From a virus: DNA of 38,770 bases. Made by a program: the position numbers and the translations under genes. Below, piece by piece: positions 1 to 8,228 of the stretch (position 1 is the stretch's first letter; the number at the start of each line of letters is the position of its first letter). Location of the stretch: the IMG/VR virus record IMGVR_UViG_3300030385_001802, positions 1 to 38,770 of that record, one strand, 5' to 3'. The notes below the pieces were generated by a model. The model had not been told where the DNA came from, ran no database searches, and worked only from the letters and a program-made list of their open reading frames with translations.

Positions 1-236
1 ACTGATTTCATTTGTTTAGTCACAACGCCCATTTCCTTGGTCATAACAGCCAGCTTCTTGTCAAAACCACTCAAATCAGGGGCGGTATACGATTGTATCT
101 GCTCTTTCATGTCCATATAGTCCTTATAGACCTCAAAAGCACCGTACAATCCCCCTACAAACGTCGATAATCCTATAATAACGGCAAACATCTTGCCGCC
201 CTTGAACTTTACACCGCCAACTTCGACCTCTGCCAT
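1..236 (-). CDS. Membrane-anchored coiled-coil protein, N-terminal part (cut by window edge)
   Basis: The gene starts with ATG at 236 and runs off the left edge, giving 78 visible residues. It opens with MAEVEVGGVKFKGGK, then a hydrophobic segment (about residues 15-35) and a charged, probably helical stretch containing PDLSGFDKKLAV. The protein at 37859-38455 has the same start (MAEVE), a membrane segment at the same place and PDLSGFDKRLAV, so the two are homologues, but by eye only about a third of residues agree. It lies directly downstream of the proline-rich gene, just as 37859-38455 lies downstream of 38456-38770. I read it as an alternative allele of that gene. The function is unknown; a short N-tail, one membrane helix and a long coil would suit a membrane or envelope role late in infection. 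Confidence 0.8.
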   Translation of the reverse strand, partial: MAEVEVGGVKFKGGKMFAVIIGLSTFVGGLYGAFEVYKDYMDMKEQIQSYTAPDLSGFDKKLAVMTKEMGVVTKQMKS

Positions 237-1511
237 CTATTTTCTCCACTGGCTCTCGACGAGCGCATTATGGAGTCCGTTGCTCTTCCCAAATACGAGA
301 TAGTTGGTCATCCGGTCGATCATCGACGGGCCGTCCGGAACGTTTGCCGCGCTGAAAAATGTAGCCGCCGCTGCGTCCTTGATCAGCGGCCCGGTCGCAA
401 TCTTACCTGACAGCAAATTCATGACGACCAGCATTGTCGTTTGGCTGGCGGCGGAATAACGCTGGCTGGGCGCAATCTTCTTCACGACCTTCTGAGCAGC
501 CGCACGGACCTTTTGCTGGCGGGTCTGGCGAGGGGCGGGTTGCTCGCGCTCACGCGCCGGGGCCGCTGAAGGCTCTGGCTCTGTCGCTGCATCCGCCGCC
601 TCTGTGTCCGGCTCTGGTCCCGGTCCTGGCTCTGGTTGCGGCTCTGGTTGCGGCTCTGGTTCCGCCGCCTGTATCTCCGCTTCGACTTCGGCGGTAGCCG
701 CTGCTTCTTCCTGTTGCTGCTGTTCCGGTGGCGGTGGCGCAACCGGCTCAATAGTCGGAGGTGGGGGCGGTACCGGTGGCGCTTGTGTTCCAAGCGTTGC
801 GATTGTCGTGGCAGGGGGTGGCGGTCCAGCCGTCGGAGATGCCGCGACAGTCTCAGTGGGCGGTGGCGGTGGGGGTGGTGCCAGAGATGCCGTCACGATC
901 TCGGTAGCTTGGGCTATCTGATCCAATATTTGCTGTTCAACTACAGTTTGATACGAAATTGTAAGGTCAGGGCTTGAGAATTTTGGCCCGAAAAAACCAG
1001 ATTGAAACCCGGCATCAATGCCGAACAGGCTGAACTCCCCTAATAAAATATCAAAACTGTTGGTGCCCACCGTATCCTGGAATGTAAAATTTCGCAGCCC
1101 GCTGAAATCCAGTTCAACCTCACGCTCGAATTTCTCGGCTAGATCGAGACCATCGAATAACGAAATCGTCAGGCGGAAAACATCCCGGCAATCCCCTGCT
1201 TGGGTCAGCGTTGTACATGACGCCAGTACTGCATTTGATGGGTGACTGTCCACCCCCACGGATGTATTAAGGCTGAAGCCCTGACGAAGCTCTGCCGTCG
1301 TCAACGGAACGCTAAAGCTGCTGGTGTATGTGCCGCCACCGGCCGCCGCGTTTCCCGTACAGAATTGCCCGGCGGTACATCCACTTATTGTGCTGCTTGT
1401 GGTCGATCCGCTGGTGCTGAACTCGGACAAAGCGGGCAGCACGTTGCCGGTGATGGCCGGTTCTGCAAAGGCGGGCGTGATGAAAAATAACAGGAGGAAG
1501 AGCCAACGCAT
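237..1511 (-). CDS. Secreted proline-rich protein with conserved C-terminal domain
   Basis: This 424-residue protein starts with a clear signal peptide (MRWLFLLLFFITPAFA, cleavage before EPA). Next come a Cys-containing, beta-rich-looking region to about residue 190, a Pro/Ala/Glu-rich linker (about 210-335) with runs of seven prolines and repeated EPQP units, and a conserved 80-residue C-terminus beginning KKIAPSQRYSAASQTT. The same C-terminus recurs, diverged, at 38456-38770. The gene follows another secreted-protein gene (1511-2047) with one base of overlap, late in the structural/lysis operon. From memory, similar signal-peptide plus polyproline proteins occur in marine tailed phages, without known function. 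A role in the periplasm or at the cell surface during lysis or virion release is inference. No catalytic motif is visible. Confidence 0.75.
   Translation of the reverse strand: MRWLFLLLFFITPAFAEPAITGNVLPALSEFSTSGSTTSSTISGCTAGQFCTGNAAAGGGTYTSSFSVPLTTAELRQGFSLNTSVGVDSHPSNAVLASCTTLTQAGDCRDVFRLTISLFDGLDLAEKFEREVELDFSGLRNFTFQDTVGTNSFDILLGEFSLFGIDAGFQSGFFGPKFSSPDLTISYQTVVEQQILDQIAQATEIVTASLAPPPPPPPTETVAASPTAGPPPPATTIATLGTQAPPVPPPPPTIEPVAPPPPEQQQQEEAAATAEVEAEIQAAEPEPQPEPQPEPGPGPEPDTEAADAATEPEPSAAPAREREQPAPRQTRQQKVRAAAQKVVKKIAPSQRYSAASQTTMLVVMNLLSGKIATGPLIKDAAAATFFSAANVPDGPSMIDRMTNYLVFGKSNGLHNALVESQWRK
487..551. repeat. 65-bp exact direct repeat, left copy (pairs with 38706-38770)
   Basis: These 65 bases, inside the proline-rich protein gene, are identical to the last 65 bases of the window. 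Base 486 (g) differs from 38705 (a), and upstream of it the two regions are alignable but clearly diverged. The repeat therefore marks where the right end of the window rejoins the sequence at 552. Confidence 0.95.
628..663. repeat. 12-bp tandem repeat coding for Glu-Pro-Gln-Pro units
   Basis: Three consecutive 12-base units (GGCTCTGGTTGC twice, then GGCTCTGGTTCC) lie in frame in the linker of the proline-rich protein. Less regular copies extend toward 604. Such in-frame tandem repeats can change in length by slippage. Confidence 0.8.
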
Positions 1512-2047
1512 CAGTCGCCACCGAAATCTTCTGGGTCTGCTAGGTCTGGCGTGGAATCGACTTCTTTCTTATCCGCCTCAACCTTTGCCGCCACGCGAAT
1601 GATCGACCCTTCTGGAGACTTATCCGGGTTGGATAACCACTTCGCCCGACTTTCGTCGCCAATGGCTCCAAGATAGGGACATGGCGAGCCTGCCTGCCAG
1701 AGACCGTTCCACACGCGAACGTCCTGGCACAGAATGCTGATGCCGGCGACTTTTAGCCCCATGCCGTAGACGGATCGTGCCAGGAGGATCAACTCGCAGT
1801 TCAAGTCCCGTGTGGTCGTACCGCCGCTAATACCAAACAGGCTTGTCTGCAGCGCGCCGCTGGTGCCGGTCTGGCAGATGGTGGAAGAATTCACAACGAT
1901 GCTGGGGCTAGACGCAGTGGGGGGAGTTTTATCGACCACCGTTGAAGATGAAACGGTCGCAGAGGTTACCGTATCGACCGCAGAAGCGGGGAGCGCGTGG
2001 AAAAGGATCACGGCCACAGCTACCGCTGTTACTGCCTTCGAAACCAT
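1511..2047 (-). CDS. Small secreted phage protein
   Basis: I choose ATG 2047 (178 residues) because GGTGAAGAG lies just upstream and the protein then begins with a good signal peptide (MVSKAVTAVAVAVILFHALPASA, cut before VDTV). The open frame extends further upstream, but that would bury the signal. The mature part has a Ser/Thr-rich N-terminus, then a compact region with four Cys (NSSTICQTG, RDLNCELI, ISILCQDVR, AGSPCPYLG) that could form two disulfides, and a charged C-tail rich in Asp and Lys. I recall close relatives in marine tailed phages, all unnamed. It overlaps the upstream holin-like gene by 19 bases and the downstream proline-rich gene by one base, so the secreted pair is probably translated together. 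Function unknown. Confidence 0.8.
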   Translation of the reverse strand: MVSKAVTAVAVAVILFHALPASAVDTVTSATVSSSTVVDKTPPTASSPSIVVNSSTICQTGTSGALQTSLFGISGGTTTRDLNCELILLARSVYGMGLKVAGISILCQDVRVWNGLWQAGSPCPYLGAIGDESRAKWLSNPDKSPEGSIIRVAAKVEADKKEVDSTPDLADPEDFGGD

Positions 2048-2208
2048 CTCTTCACCGTCTTCGTCTCCCACAGGCGAATTAGGCTCCATATGACGCTGAG
2101 ACCCGCTGCCAGCGCGGGGAGCCACTCCACCAGGGTCGCGCCCACGATAGCGAAGGAGGAGATATCAAACGCGGATTTGATCTGGTCGTTCATGGTGGCG
2201 TCGGCCAT
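2029..2208 (-). CDS. Holin-like small membrane protein
   Basis: This 59-residue protein starts with MADATMNDQIKSAFD, has one strong hydrophobic stretch (about residues 18-44, containing FAIVGATLVEWLPALAAG) and ends in a basic tail (ETKTVKRWFRRQ). Short acidic N-terminus, one or two membrane segments and a basic C-terminus are typical of phage holins, including the T7 gp17.5 type. It overlaps the fiber chaperone gene by 19 bases and the next secreted-protein gene by 19 bases. ATG 2193 is an alternative start. In T7-like phages a holin directly behind the tail fiber genes is usual, which supports the call, but sequence alone does not prove pore formation. Two further holin-like proteins lie at 37072-37708. 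Confidence 0.65.
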   Translation of the reverse strand: MADATMNDQIKSAFDISSFAIVGATLVEWLPALAAGLSVIWSLIRLWETKTVKRWFRRQ

Positions 2209-2480
2209 GTAGGATTATCGGGATCAGCCGTATTGGCTGGAAGATCACGCAGCGTTTGGCGGTAAGTTGCCCAACTGGCTTTGGCGCCATCGTCTAACGG
2301 CGAGTCGTTGTATTGTGTCCAATCGCTGGAGACTAATTTGGCGTTACGCTCTGTACGAAGACTAACTAGCGCCCGTGCTGGCTTTTCTTCTTCCCAAGTT
2401 GCCTCTTCAGCATCTCTCGCTGTTTCTTCTTCCGGCGTAAGTTGGATATCAACACCATCTACATTCTTGAATCTAGGCAT
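2190..2480 (-). CDS. Tail fiber assembly chaperone-like protein
   Basis: This 96-residue, acidic, Trp-containing protein lies immediately behind the tail fiber gene and overlaps it by 8 bases. Its second half (RNAKLVSSDWTQYNDSPL, then WATYRQTLRDLPANT and a PDNPTWPTPP-like end) is the signature of the phage tail assembly chaperone family (Phage_tail_APC and relatives), where the segment mimics part of the fiber tip. The N-terminal half is Glu-rich (TPEEETARDAEEATWEEEK). The likely role is folding or trimerising the neighbouring fiber. The size is normal for the family. Confidence 0.8.
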   Translation of the reverse strand: MPRFKNVDGVDIQLTPEEETARDAEEATWEEEKPARALVSLRTERNAKLVSSDWTQYNDSPLDDGAKASWATYRQTLRDLPANTADPDNPTWPTPP

Positions 2481-5298
2481 GAGTCACCTTATGGATTGAG
2501 AAACGACCTGACGTAATATTGCCAGAGGACATGAGAAATTGAACAGCATCGACATCGGCAGCCGATTTCCTTTGCCCTGCCCCCTCGCAAAGTGCTACTT
2601 CTGGAGTGGCTTGAGTACCGAAATAGGTCACAGACCATGTGATCATCGTATTGAATGCCGTGTCGGCAGGATTATGCACAGTGACTACACCATTTAGATG
2701 CTCGATTGTGGCATTACCTATCGTATTAGTATTTGTCATCTGGATTTCCGTGTCACCGGTACTGTTCGATCCCGTGATGGAGGTGTTGGGATCACCCTTG
2801 AAAATCGCGCCCCATGAATAATTCGATCCACCACTATCAAAGGTGCTACCGCCGTCGGTGCTGGTCCGAAAGAATAAATTGACGCCATCCGTCGCTGGTT
2901 TAACGCCCTCCAAATGAATCTCAAATGTATCGGCATCCCCAGGCGTAAAAGTGATGTCGATACTGGCACTGTTAGATGCTTCGACTGTGCTAATAAGTCC
3001 CTTAGAACCACCAGCCAAATCGATGATTCCCTGCACTGTATCTTCTTTTAGCGCCTGAGAATCTGTGGCGTCGGCGAAGATGATTGTGTCGGCTGCGGTG
3101 ATAGTTGTGTCTGTCAGGCCCGCCAATGCTCCATGCAATCCTGCTGGAGTAACTGCGCGGGCGGTGTCAGTTCCGGTTACCGACTCAGCGGTCGTTGCAA
3201 GCTCAATGATGCCTTTTGTGGCAGCAGCTGCATCGGGAACAAGATCAATGATTCCCTGTACAGTATCTTCTTTTAAGGCATTGCTATCTGTAGCGTCTGC
3301 GAAAATAACGGTATCTGAAACCGTCACAGTTGCATCTGTTAGTCCAGCTAGTGCTCCATGTAGACCGGCTGGCGTGACGACCCGAGCGGTGTCCGTTCCT
3401 GTTACCGTCTCGGCGGTGGTCGCAAGTTCAACCTTACCTTCAGCCGATGTGGTGGCAGTGGATACACTTGACCCGGCGTCACCACTGAAGGCAAAAATGA
3501 CCCCGACAGTATCGCCATCGGCCAGCGTACCGAATGTTGCTTGATGGGTCACGGAAACCTTGGAATAGGTCGAAGCCGAGACCACGTCGCCGCTGACTTT
3601 GAAGACGACACCTGCAGTGCTGGTGCCCGCCTCTTGAATGTAAATTACCGCACTGTTGGGCGACGTTGGATCATCCAGGCTATCGACCAGTGCATTAATG
3701 CTAACGCCATTCTTTTCAACGTCGTCAAAATATAAAACTGTAGCTGAAGCCAGGGAGGAGTGATTCGCCCACACCTTCCCAACCCCTTGATCGCTATCTG
3801 TAGTGGTGGTCTCCCAGGTCATCTGAATTCCGGGCGCCTTGGTCGTCGCCGTGATAGCCGTATTGATGGCACCTTGAGTAGCGAGGAGGGTCGCGCTGCC
3901 GGTAGAAACGACGCCGTTGTCAATGCCCGTGACGGTCGCGCCGGTCGCTAACTCCAGGGATGTGTCTCCTTTTAGTACTGTTCCTGTTATTGCAGCAGCA
4001 GATGCGCCGCCGATCACCGCACCATCGACTGTGCCACCGTCAATATTAATGGTCGTGACCTGACCCAAGTCGGCGCTGGTGCCGCTCAGGTTCAACCCGG
4101 CGAACCGGGCCTGTGCGAGAGAATAGGTGATGTTGCCGGTGGTGTCCGCCGTCGCCGTGGTCGTGCCAAAACCAAAATAGTCCCCGCTCTCATCCCAGCC
4201 CATGAATACGTTGTCGCCGGTCGAGCCGCGCTCCATGAGCAAACCGAGATCGTTGGCGTTACTGGACGCGCCAGAATTCAATTCGAGCAGCGGGTCTTTT
4301 ATTTCTGTGTTGGTGGCATCCACCGTTACCGTGGTTCCGTTCACAGTCAGGTTACCTGCAACGATCAGGTCAGCGCCAACGTCGATATTGGCAGTGGTCT
4401 GGATACTATCGGTCCAGGTCTTGAGCCAACGAACCCCGGTAGTTCCGAGGCTGTCAGTGCTATCGGTGTCAGATACAACGTCACCGCCGTGGGTAGTGAC
4501 GCCTACGATATGCGCCGTGCCAGCTACACCTAGACCGCCATCAGTGTGGATGCTGCCTGTGGTGCCGCTGGTGGATGTAGTAGTAGCGTCAATCGACAAG
4601 ATACCGGAGCCGGTGATCGCGGTAGCTGCTAATGTCCCGGTGACGGTTAGACCCGTGGTGGATAGATCAAGACCCTTGACGCCGTTGACCGACCAGCCTA
4701 GCTGATCGGCACCTACGCGCCACATGCCGATGTTAGGGTCGGACGTGAAAGAATAAAACGGCAACAGCGCCGTCCCGTTCCCACCAAGGAACTGCCCGGC
4801 TGCTGTTGTCGATGTCGTCAGGGCATCGGCGTCTGCATTGAATAGAACGTAGGCGTTTGCAACAGGTTCAGGGAATGTGGTTGACGCGCCACCAGTGTAG
4901 GTATCGGGGAATTTGAAGCTCTGCGCGATATCACCATCACGTTCCTGCCCTGCCATCGTCAACCGGTCAAAATCGGTTTCGATGGTGTTCGCCGCAAACG
5001 GATCGTTGGTCACATAATCGGTGGTTTGGGTGGTGGTGGTATTCCGCCTGATGTGCCACTGGACCGTGGATGCCGGCGCCGATGCGGCGATTACCGTACC
5101 GGTAGAACCTGACCCACCGGTGACCGTGTAATGGCTGGTATAGGACTTCGTTACCTCGACACCGGTAGCGATCGTCCGCTCGACAACGGTCAACTCGGAT
5201 GCTGAACCAGTACCCTGGAACGCGAAGGTCACCGCGAAGGCCGTGACGCTGCCGTCACCCGTATAGCTGACTGATGTGGTTGTGGCTGAAACACTCAT
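2473..5298 (-). CDS. Tail fiber protein with T7-type N-terminal domain
   Basis: This 941-residue protein probably forms the receptor-binding fiber trimer. Residues 1-130 resemble the T7 fiber N-terminal attachment domain (VSYTGDGSVTAFAVTFAF near the start, then IETDFDRLTMAGQERDGDIAQ). The middle is a long Gly/Thr/Ser-rich, beta-repeat shaft. Residues about 620-760 hold two near-identical 75-residue repeats (LATTAE-TVTGTDTAR-V-VTPAGLHGALAGL), a type often found in fibers that exchange tips. The C-terminus (about 770-941) is a distinct globular domain containing SNSASIDITFTPGDADTFE. There is no obvious C-terminal chaperone or peptidase motif. The chaperone-like gene follows, and the giant virion gene (5295-8228) precedes with a 4-base overlap. 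The tip domain should decide host range. Confidence 0.88.
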   Translation of the reverse strand: MSVSATTTSVSYTGDGSVTAFAVTFAFQGTGSASELTVVERTIATGVEVTKSYTSHYTVTGGSGSTGTVIAASAPASTVQWHIRRNTTTTQTTDYVTNDPFAANTIETDFDRLTMAGQERDGDIAQSFKFPDTYTGGASTTFPEPVANAYVLFNADADALTTSTTAAGQFLGGNGTALLPFYSFTSDPNIGMWRVGADQLGWSVNGVKGLDLSTTGLTVTGTLAATAITGSGILSIDATTTSTSGTTGSIHTDGGLGVAGTAHIVGVTTHGGDVVSDTDSTDSLGTTGVRWLKTWTDSIQTTANIDVGADLIVAGNLTVNGTTVTVDATNTEIKDPLLELNSGASSNANDLGLLMERGSTGDNVFMGWDESGDYFGFGTTTATADTTGNITYSLAQARFAGLNLSGTSADLGQVTTINIDGGTVDGAVIGGASAAAITGTVLKGDTSLELATGATVTGIDNGVVSTGSATLLATQGAINTAITATTKAPGIQMTWETTTTDSDQGVGKVWANHSSLASATVLYFDDVEKNGVSINALVDSLDDPTSPNSAVIYIQEAGTSTAGVVFKVSGDVVSASTYSKVSVTHQATFGTLADGDTVGVIFAFSGDAGSSVSTATTSAEGKVELATTAETVTGTDTARVVTPAGLHGALAGLTDATVTVSDTVIFADATDSNALKEDTVQGIIDLVPDAAAATKGIIELATTAESVTGTDTARAVTPAGLHGALAGLTDTTITAADTIIFADATDSQALKEDTVQGIIDLAGGSKGLISTVEASNSASIDITFTPGDADTFEIHLEGVKPATDGVNLFFRTSTDGGSTFDSGGSNYSWGAIFKGDPNTSITGSNSTGDTEIQMTNTNTIGNATIEHLNGVVTVHNPADTAFNTMITWSVTYFGTQATPEVALCEGAGQRKSAADVDAVQFLMSSGNITSGRFSIHKVTHA
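3015..3439. repeat. Two 225-bp imperfect direct repeats inside the tail fiber gene
   Basis: Two copies, about 3015-3214 and 3240-3439, are offset by 225 bases (75 codons) and keep the reading frame. Both carry atgattccctg and tgctccatg at matching places. Differences are largely at third codon positions, so the copies are old enough to have drifted while the protein stayed conserved. Confidence 0.85.
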
Positions 5299-8228
5299 TG
5301 CCCTTGTCTCCCGACGGCTTCAATAATTTCACGGTGATCGAAAACCTTCTGTCGCAGGTCAGCGAATCGATCCTGGTACTCTGGGTCATCCAAAAGAAAC
5401 ATTTTGGCGATGGCTTTATAATCGGCATCTATTGCCTTGATCAGGTCTTGTTTGATGGGCATAGACGCTTCTTTGAATGCCTTCAACGTCACAGTCTGTT
5501 CCAGGGCGTCATAGAAGGACGGTAACACCACGGTCTTGTTCCTTACCTTCATGGACGGCGGATGGGCGGCGAACTTGACGAAAGCGTCATACTCTTCTGC
5601 TGTTAAAGGGACACCGTCAATCTTACGCGGTGGCATTGTCAACGGTACGCCAGCCGCCACCACCTCGACCATGACAGGGTCGGCCTCGATCTTCTTGATG
5701 TCCTCACCCAGGATATCTGCCATGAACGGCGGCAGCAGAACCGACCTGATATTAGCACCTTTCTGGATACGGGGATTCCCGAACCGATCCCGGAGGAGGG
5801 GACCATCAGTCTCTGTAAACGGCAACCTGCCATCCAACTTCTTGAGCGCGGCATACAGGTCGCGTAATATTATCGGCTCGTTGCGGTCAGGGATAATGCT
5901 GTCCATCAGCGGGTTCTGGACACGCTCAATGGATGCAAGCAGGGCAGAGAATGGAACCTGTGATCCGATCAAGTCCTGCACCAACCTGGATACCGCTGTA
6001 TTACGTTCAGTGCCTGTCCGCTTGGAGATGACACCGGCGATGTTAGCAAAGCCTCGCATGAAGGTTTGATCCTTCATGTAATCGAAGACGGTGTCCAGGC
6101 CCGACATCACAATGTCCTCGATCTCCTCCTGTGTGGCTGTCGGCCACCGGAACCTTTCTGCTACATCGGCCGCAATAGCCAGCACCATACTGGCGGGTTC
6201 TAGCTTGGCGTAAGAGACATAATCCACATCATCAGGATGCTGGATGTACATGTGCCCGACCTGTATCCAACGCGGGTTCTCGACGCCCTCCTTGGGGGAT
6301 ACGAGAGACCACTTCTTCCACCCAAGGGATTCAAGTTGTTTCCGCATATTGGCGTCAGTGGGACCAGTGCCGGTGATGCCACCATTGATGTATTCATAGG
6401 CGGCATAACCCATGGCCGCGGTGCCCATGCTGGCACGGGCGATAAGAACGTCCCGTTTAATGGGGTCTTTAGCGTTGGCGATGGCCTTAACAAAGCCGTA
6501 AGGTGAACGCTCTGCCGCCGCCTTGAAGATGTTAACCGGTGTCCGAAAGAACGGCACCAACATTCTGCCAAGCGTAGTCCCTTGAATGGAAGCACCGGCC
6601 GTACCAAGGAAACCCTCGACCGGGTTGGTAAAGGTGGCGTATTGAGCAAACTCCTCTGCCGACTTGCTGATGTCCTCATGCCGCCCGGCGAAAACGTCAT
6701 CCAGAGTCTCTGCAATGTCATCAACCGATGCGCCGTTGCGTTTCATGTCCAAGGCGCGGCGGGTGGCTAAAGAATTCAGTTCCCGCCGGTACGCAACCGC
6801 CTTGAAGAACTCATCGGCAGTCATCAGGGCACGTCCAGGAAGGCGGATACCAGCACCGATATAATCCACCCACCGCTGATGGATGGCGTCGGCGTCAGGT
6901 ATCAGATTGGCGCCCGTGATCATGCGGCGTTTTGACGCCTCGATCTTGCTGGCGAGATCACGCACCGGAGCCTCTGTGCGCCATGCTTCACCGGCGAGGC
7001 GCCAGCCATCACCGATACCCTGCACCGCACCGACCAGGTCGGAAACGGTTTCTTGCAGGTAAACCCGGTCAGCTTTTGAACCCATCACCTGACGAGCCAG
7101 ACCGATGAGCCCAGCGCCGAAACGCTCTGGCACCTGCATGAACTGGAACATCGCGTTGCCGGTTATGTTGGCAAAATGCGTTGCCGGCGCGGATAGTAAT
7201 CCGTTGATCCACACCTCGAACCATGTGCCTTTGATCTTATCCCAGGCGCCATACGAAAACTTATTGCGTTGTGCTTGCGAGGGCAGAACAAGGTAGGACT
7301 TTGCCATCTCGCGGACTGATTTGTCGCCACCGAACTGTTCCATTATGTTGGTAATACTTTGTGCGTCCACATCTTCACCAACACCGCGGGGAATGCGGAA
7401 CGCGGCCAGGGCTCTACCCGCTTCCATCTGCGCGCCCTTCATGTTGGTTTGTAACGCGCTATGGAACGCCATGTGCTGGCGGAACTTCAAGAGATCACGG
7501 GAATCTGTGCTGGTTGCCGCGATCTTAGCCAACCGGTTTAATTCCATGCCTGATGTGGCGATGGCCTGTAATGATGCGGTGATCTCCTCCGCGTTCATCG
7601 CGGTGCCAACTTCCCGGCGCAGCAGCCTCTCCACCGTTCTATCCAGACCCATGCCTTTGGCAAGCGCCTGTGTCTCCTCCCATGACATCTTGCCACGGCC
7701 AGCCGCGCGACCGGCGTCCTTCCACATCTCGGCGACCTTATCGATGGTCTTCTTGAGAGCGTCGGGACCGTCTATATTCTCCAGATTAAACTCTGCTGTC
7801 GGGATACCTTCTGCCCGTTGCGCGGCGGTGGGTGAGGGGGCACCACTGGTCTTGCCGGTAAGGGTGTTGAACTCCAACACCTCCTCCGGGGTGGCTTCCC
7901 TGATAACCGTATATTCTCCGACCTGCCCAGCCGTGCGACCCTTTCCAACAACGTCATCAAGACGCTTGGTTGTCTTGGCACCACCCTGGAAAAGGCTTTT
8001 TAGGATCGTCGTGCCGATCCCGGCAACCTGGAATTCCTCTGTCTCGGGTCCGGGTTCCAGTAGCGAAACCGGCTCATCTATAGAGGGCGCCTCGCCAAGC
8101 AGGTTCTCTCCACCCAGATCAATATCATCCGGCGCCGGGACTGCCGGCATTTGCCCATCAAAAAACCCCGGCTGGGGGGCCAGGGCTTGGTCGGGAGAGG
8201 TGACTAGATCAAAAGGATTAATTGCCAT
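5295..8228 (-). CDS. Giant internal virion (DNA ejection) protein
   Basis: This 977-residue protein follows another giant gene with a one-base contact and precedes the fiber gene. It has an acidic, proline-rich N-terminus (about 1-75), helical segments throughout and a central region (about 540-640) with FRTPVNIFKAAAERSPYG and nearby small hydrophobic stretches. Proteins of this kind, encoded between tail tube and fiber genes in podoviruses, sit in the capsid core and are ejected first to form a channel for DNA. I see no transglycosylase catalytic signature such as that in T7 gp16. The assignment rests on length, position and general similarity to large unnamed structural proteins of podoviruses. 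Confidence 0.7.
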   Translation of the reverse strand: MAINPFDLVTSPDQALAPQPGFFDGQMPAVPAPDDIDLGGENLLGEAPSIDEPVSLLEPGPETEEFQVAGIGTTILKSLFQGGAKTTKRLDDVVGKGRTAGQVGEYTVIREATPEEVLEFNTLTGKTSGAPSPTAAQRAEGIPTAEFNLENIDGPDALKKTIDKVAEMWKDAGRAAGRGKMSWEETQALAKGMGLDRTVERLLRREVGTAMNAEEITASLQAIATSGMELNRLAKIAATSTDSRDLLKFRQHMAFHSALQTNMKGAQMEAGRALAAFRIPRGVGEDVDAQSITNIMEQFGGDKSVREMAKSYLVLPSQAQRNKFSYGAWDKIKGTWFEVWINGLLSAPATHFANITGNAMFQFMQVPERFGAGLIGLARQVMGSKADRVYLQETVSDLVGAVQGIGDGWRLAGEAWRTEAPVRDLASKIEASKRRMITGANLIPDADAIHQRWVDYIGAGIRLPGRALMTADEFFKAVAYRRELNSLATRRALDMKRNGASVDDIAETLDDVFAGRHEDISKSAEEFAQYATFTNPVEGFLGTAGASIQGTTLGRMLVPFFRTPVNIFKAAAERSPYGFVKAIANAKDPIKRDVLIARASMGTAAMGYAAYEYINGGITGTGPTDANMRKQLESLGWKKWSLVSPKEGVENPRWIQVGHMYIQHPDDVDYVSYAKLEPASMVLAIAADVAERFRWPTATQEEIEDIVMSGLDTVFDYMKDQTFMRGFANIAGVISKRTGTERNTAVSRLVQDLIGSQVPFSALLASIERVQNPLMDSIIPDRNEPIILRDLYAALKKLDGRLPFTETDGPLLRDRFGNPRIQKGANIRSVLLPPFMADILGEDIKKIEADPVMVEVVAAGVPLTMPPRKIDGVPLTAEEYDAFVKFAAHPPSMKVRNKTVVLPSFYDALEQTVTLKAFKEASMPIKQDLIKAIDADYKAIAKMFLLDDPEYQDRFADLRQKVFDHREIIEAVGRQGQ

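Noticed and set aside
2473-5298. Diversity-generating retroelement acting on the fiber
   Set aside because: The head gene order recalls BPP-1, but no reverse transcriptase or template repeat is present.
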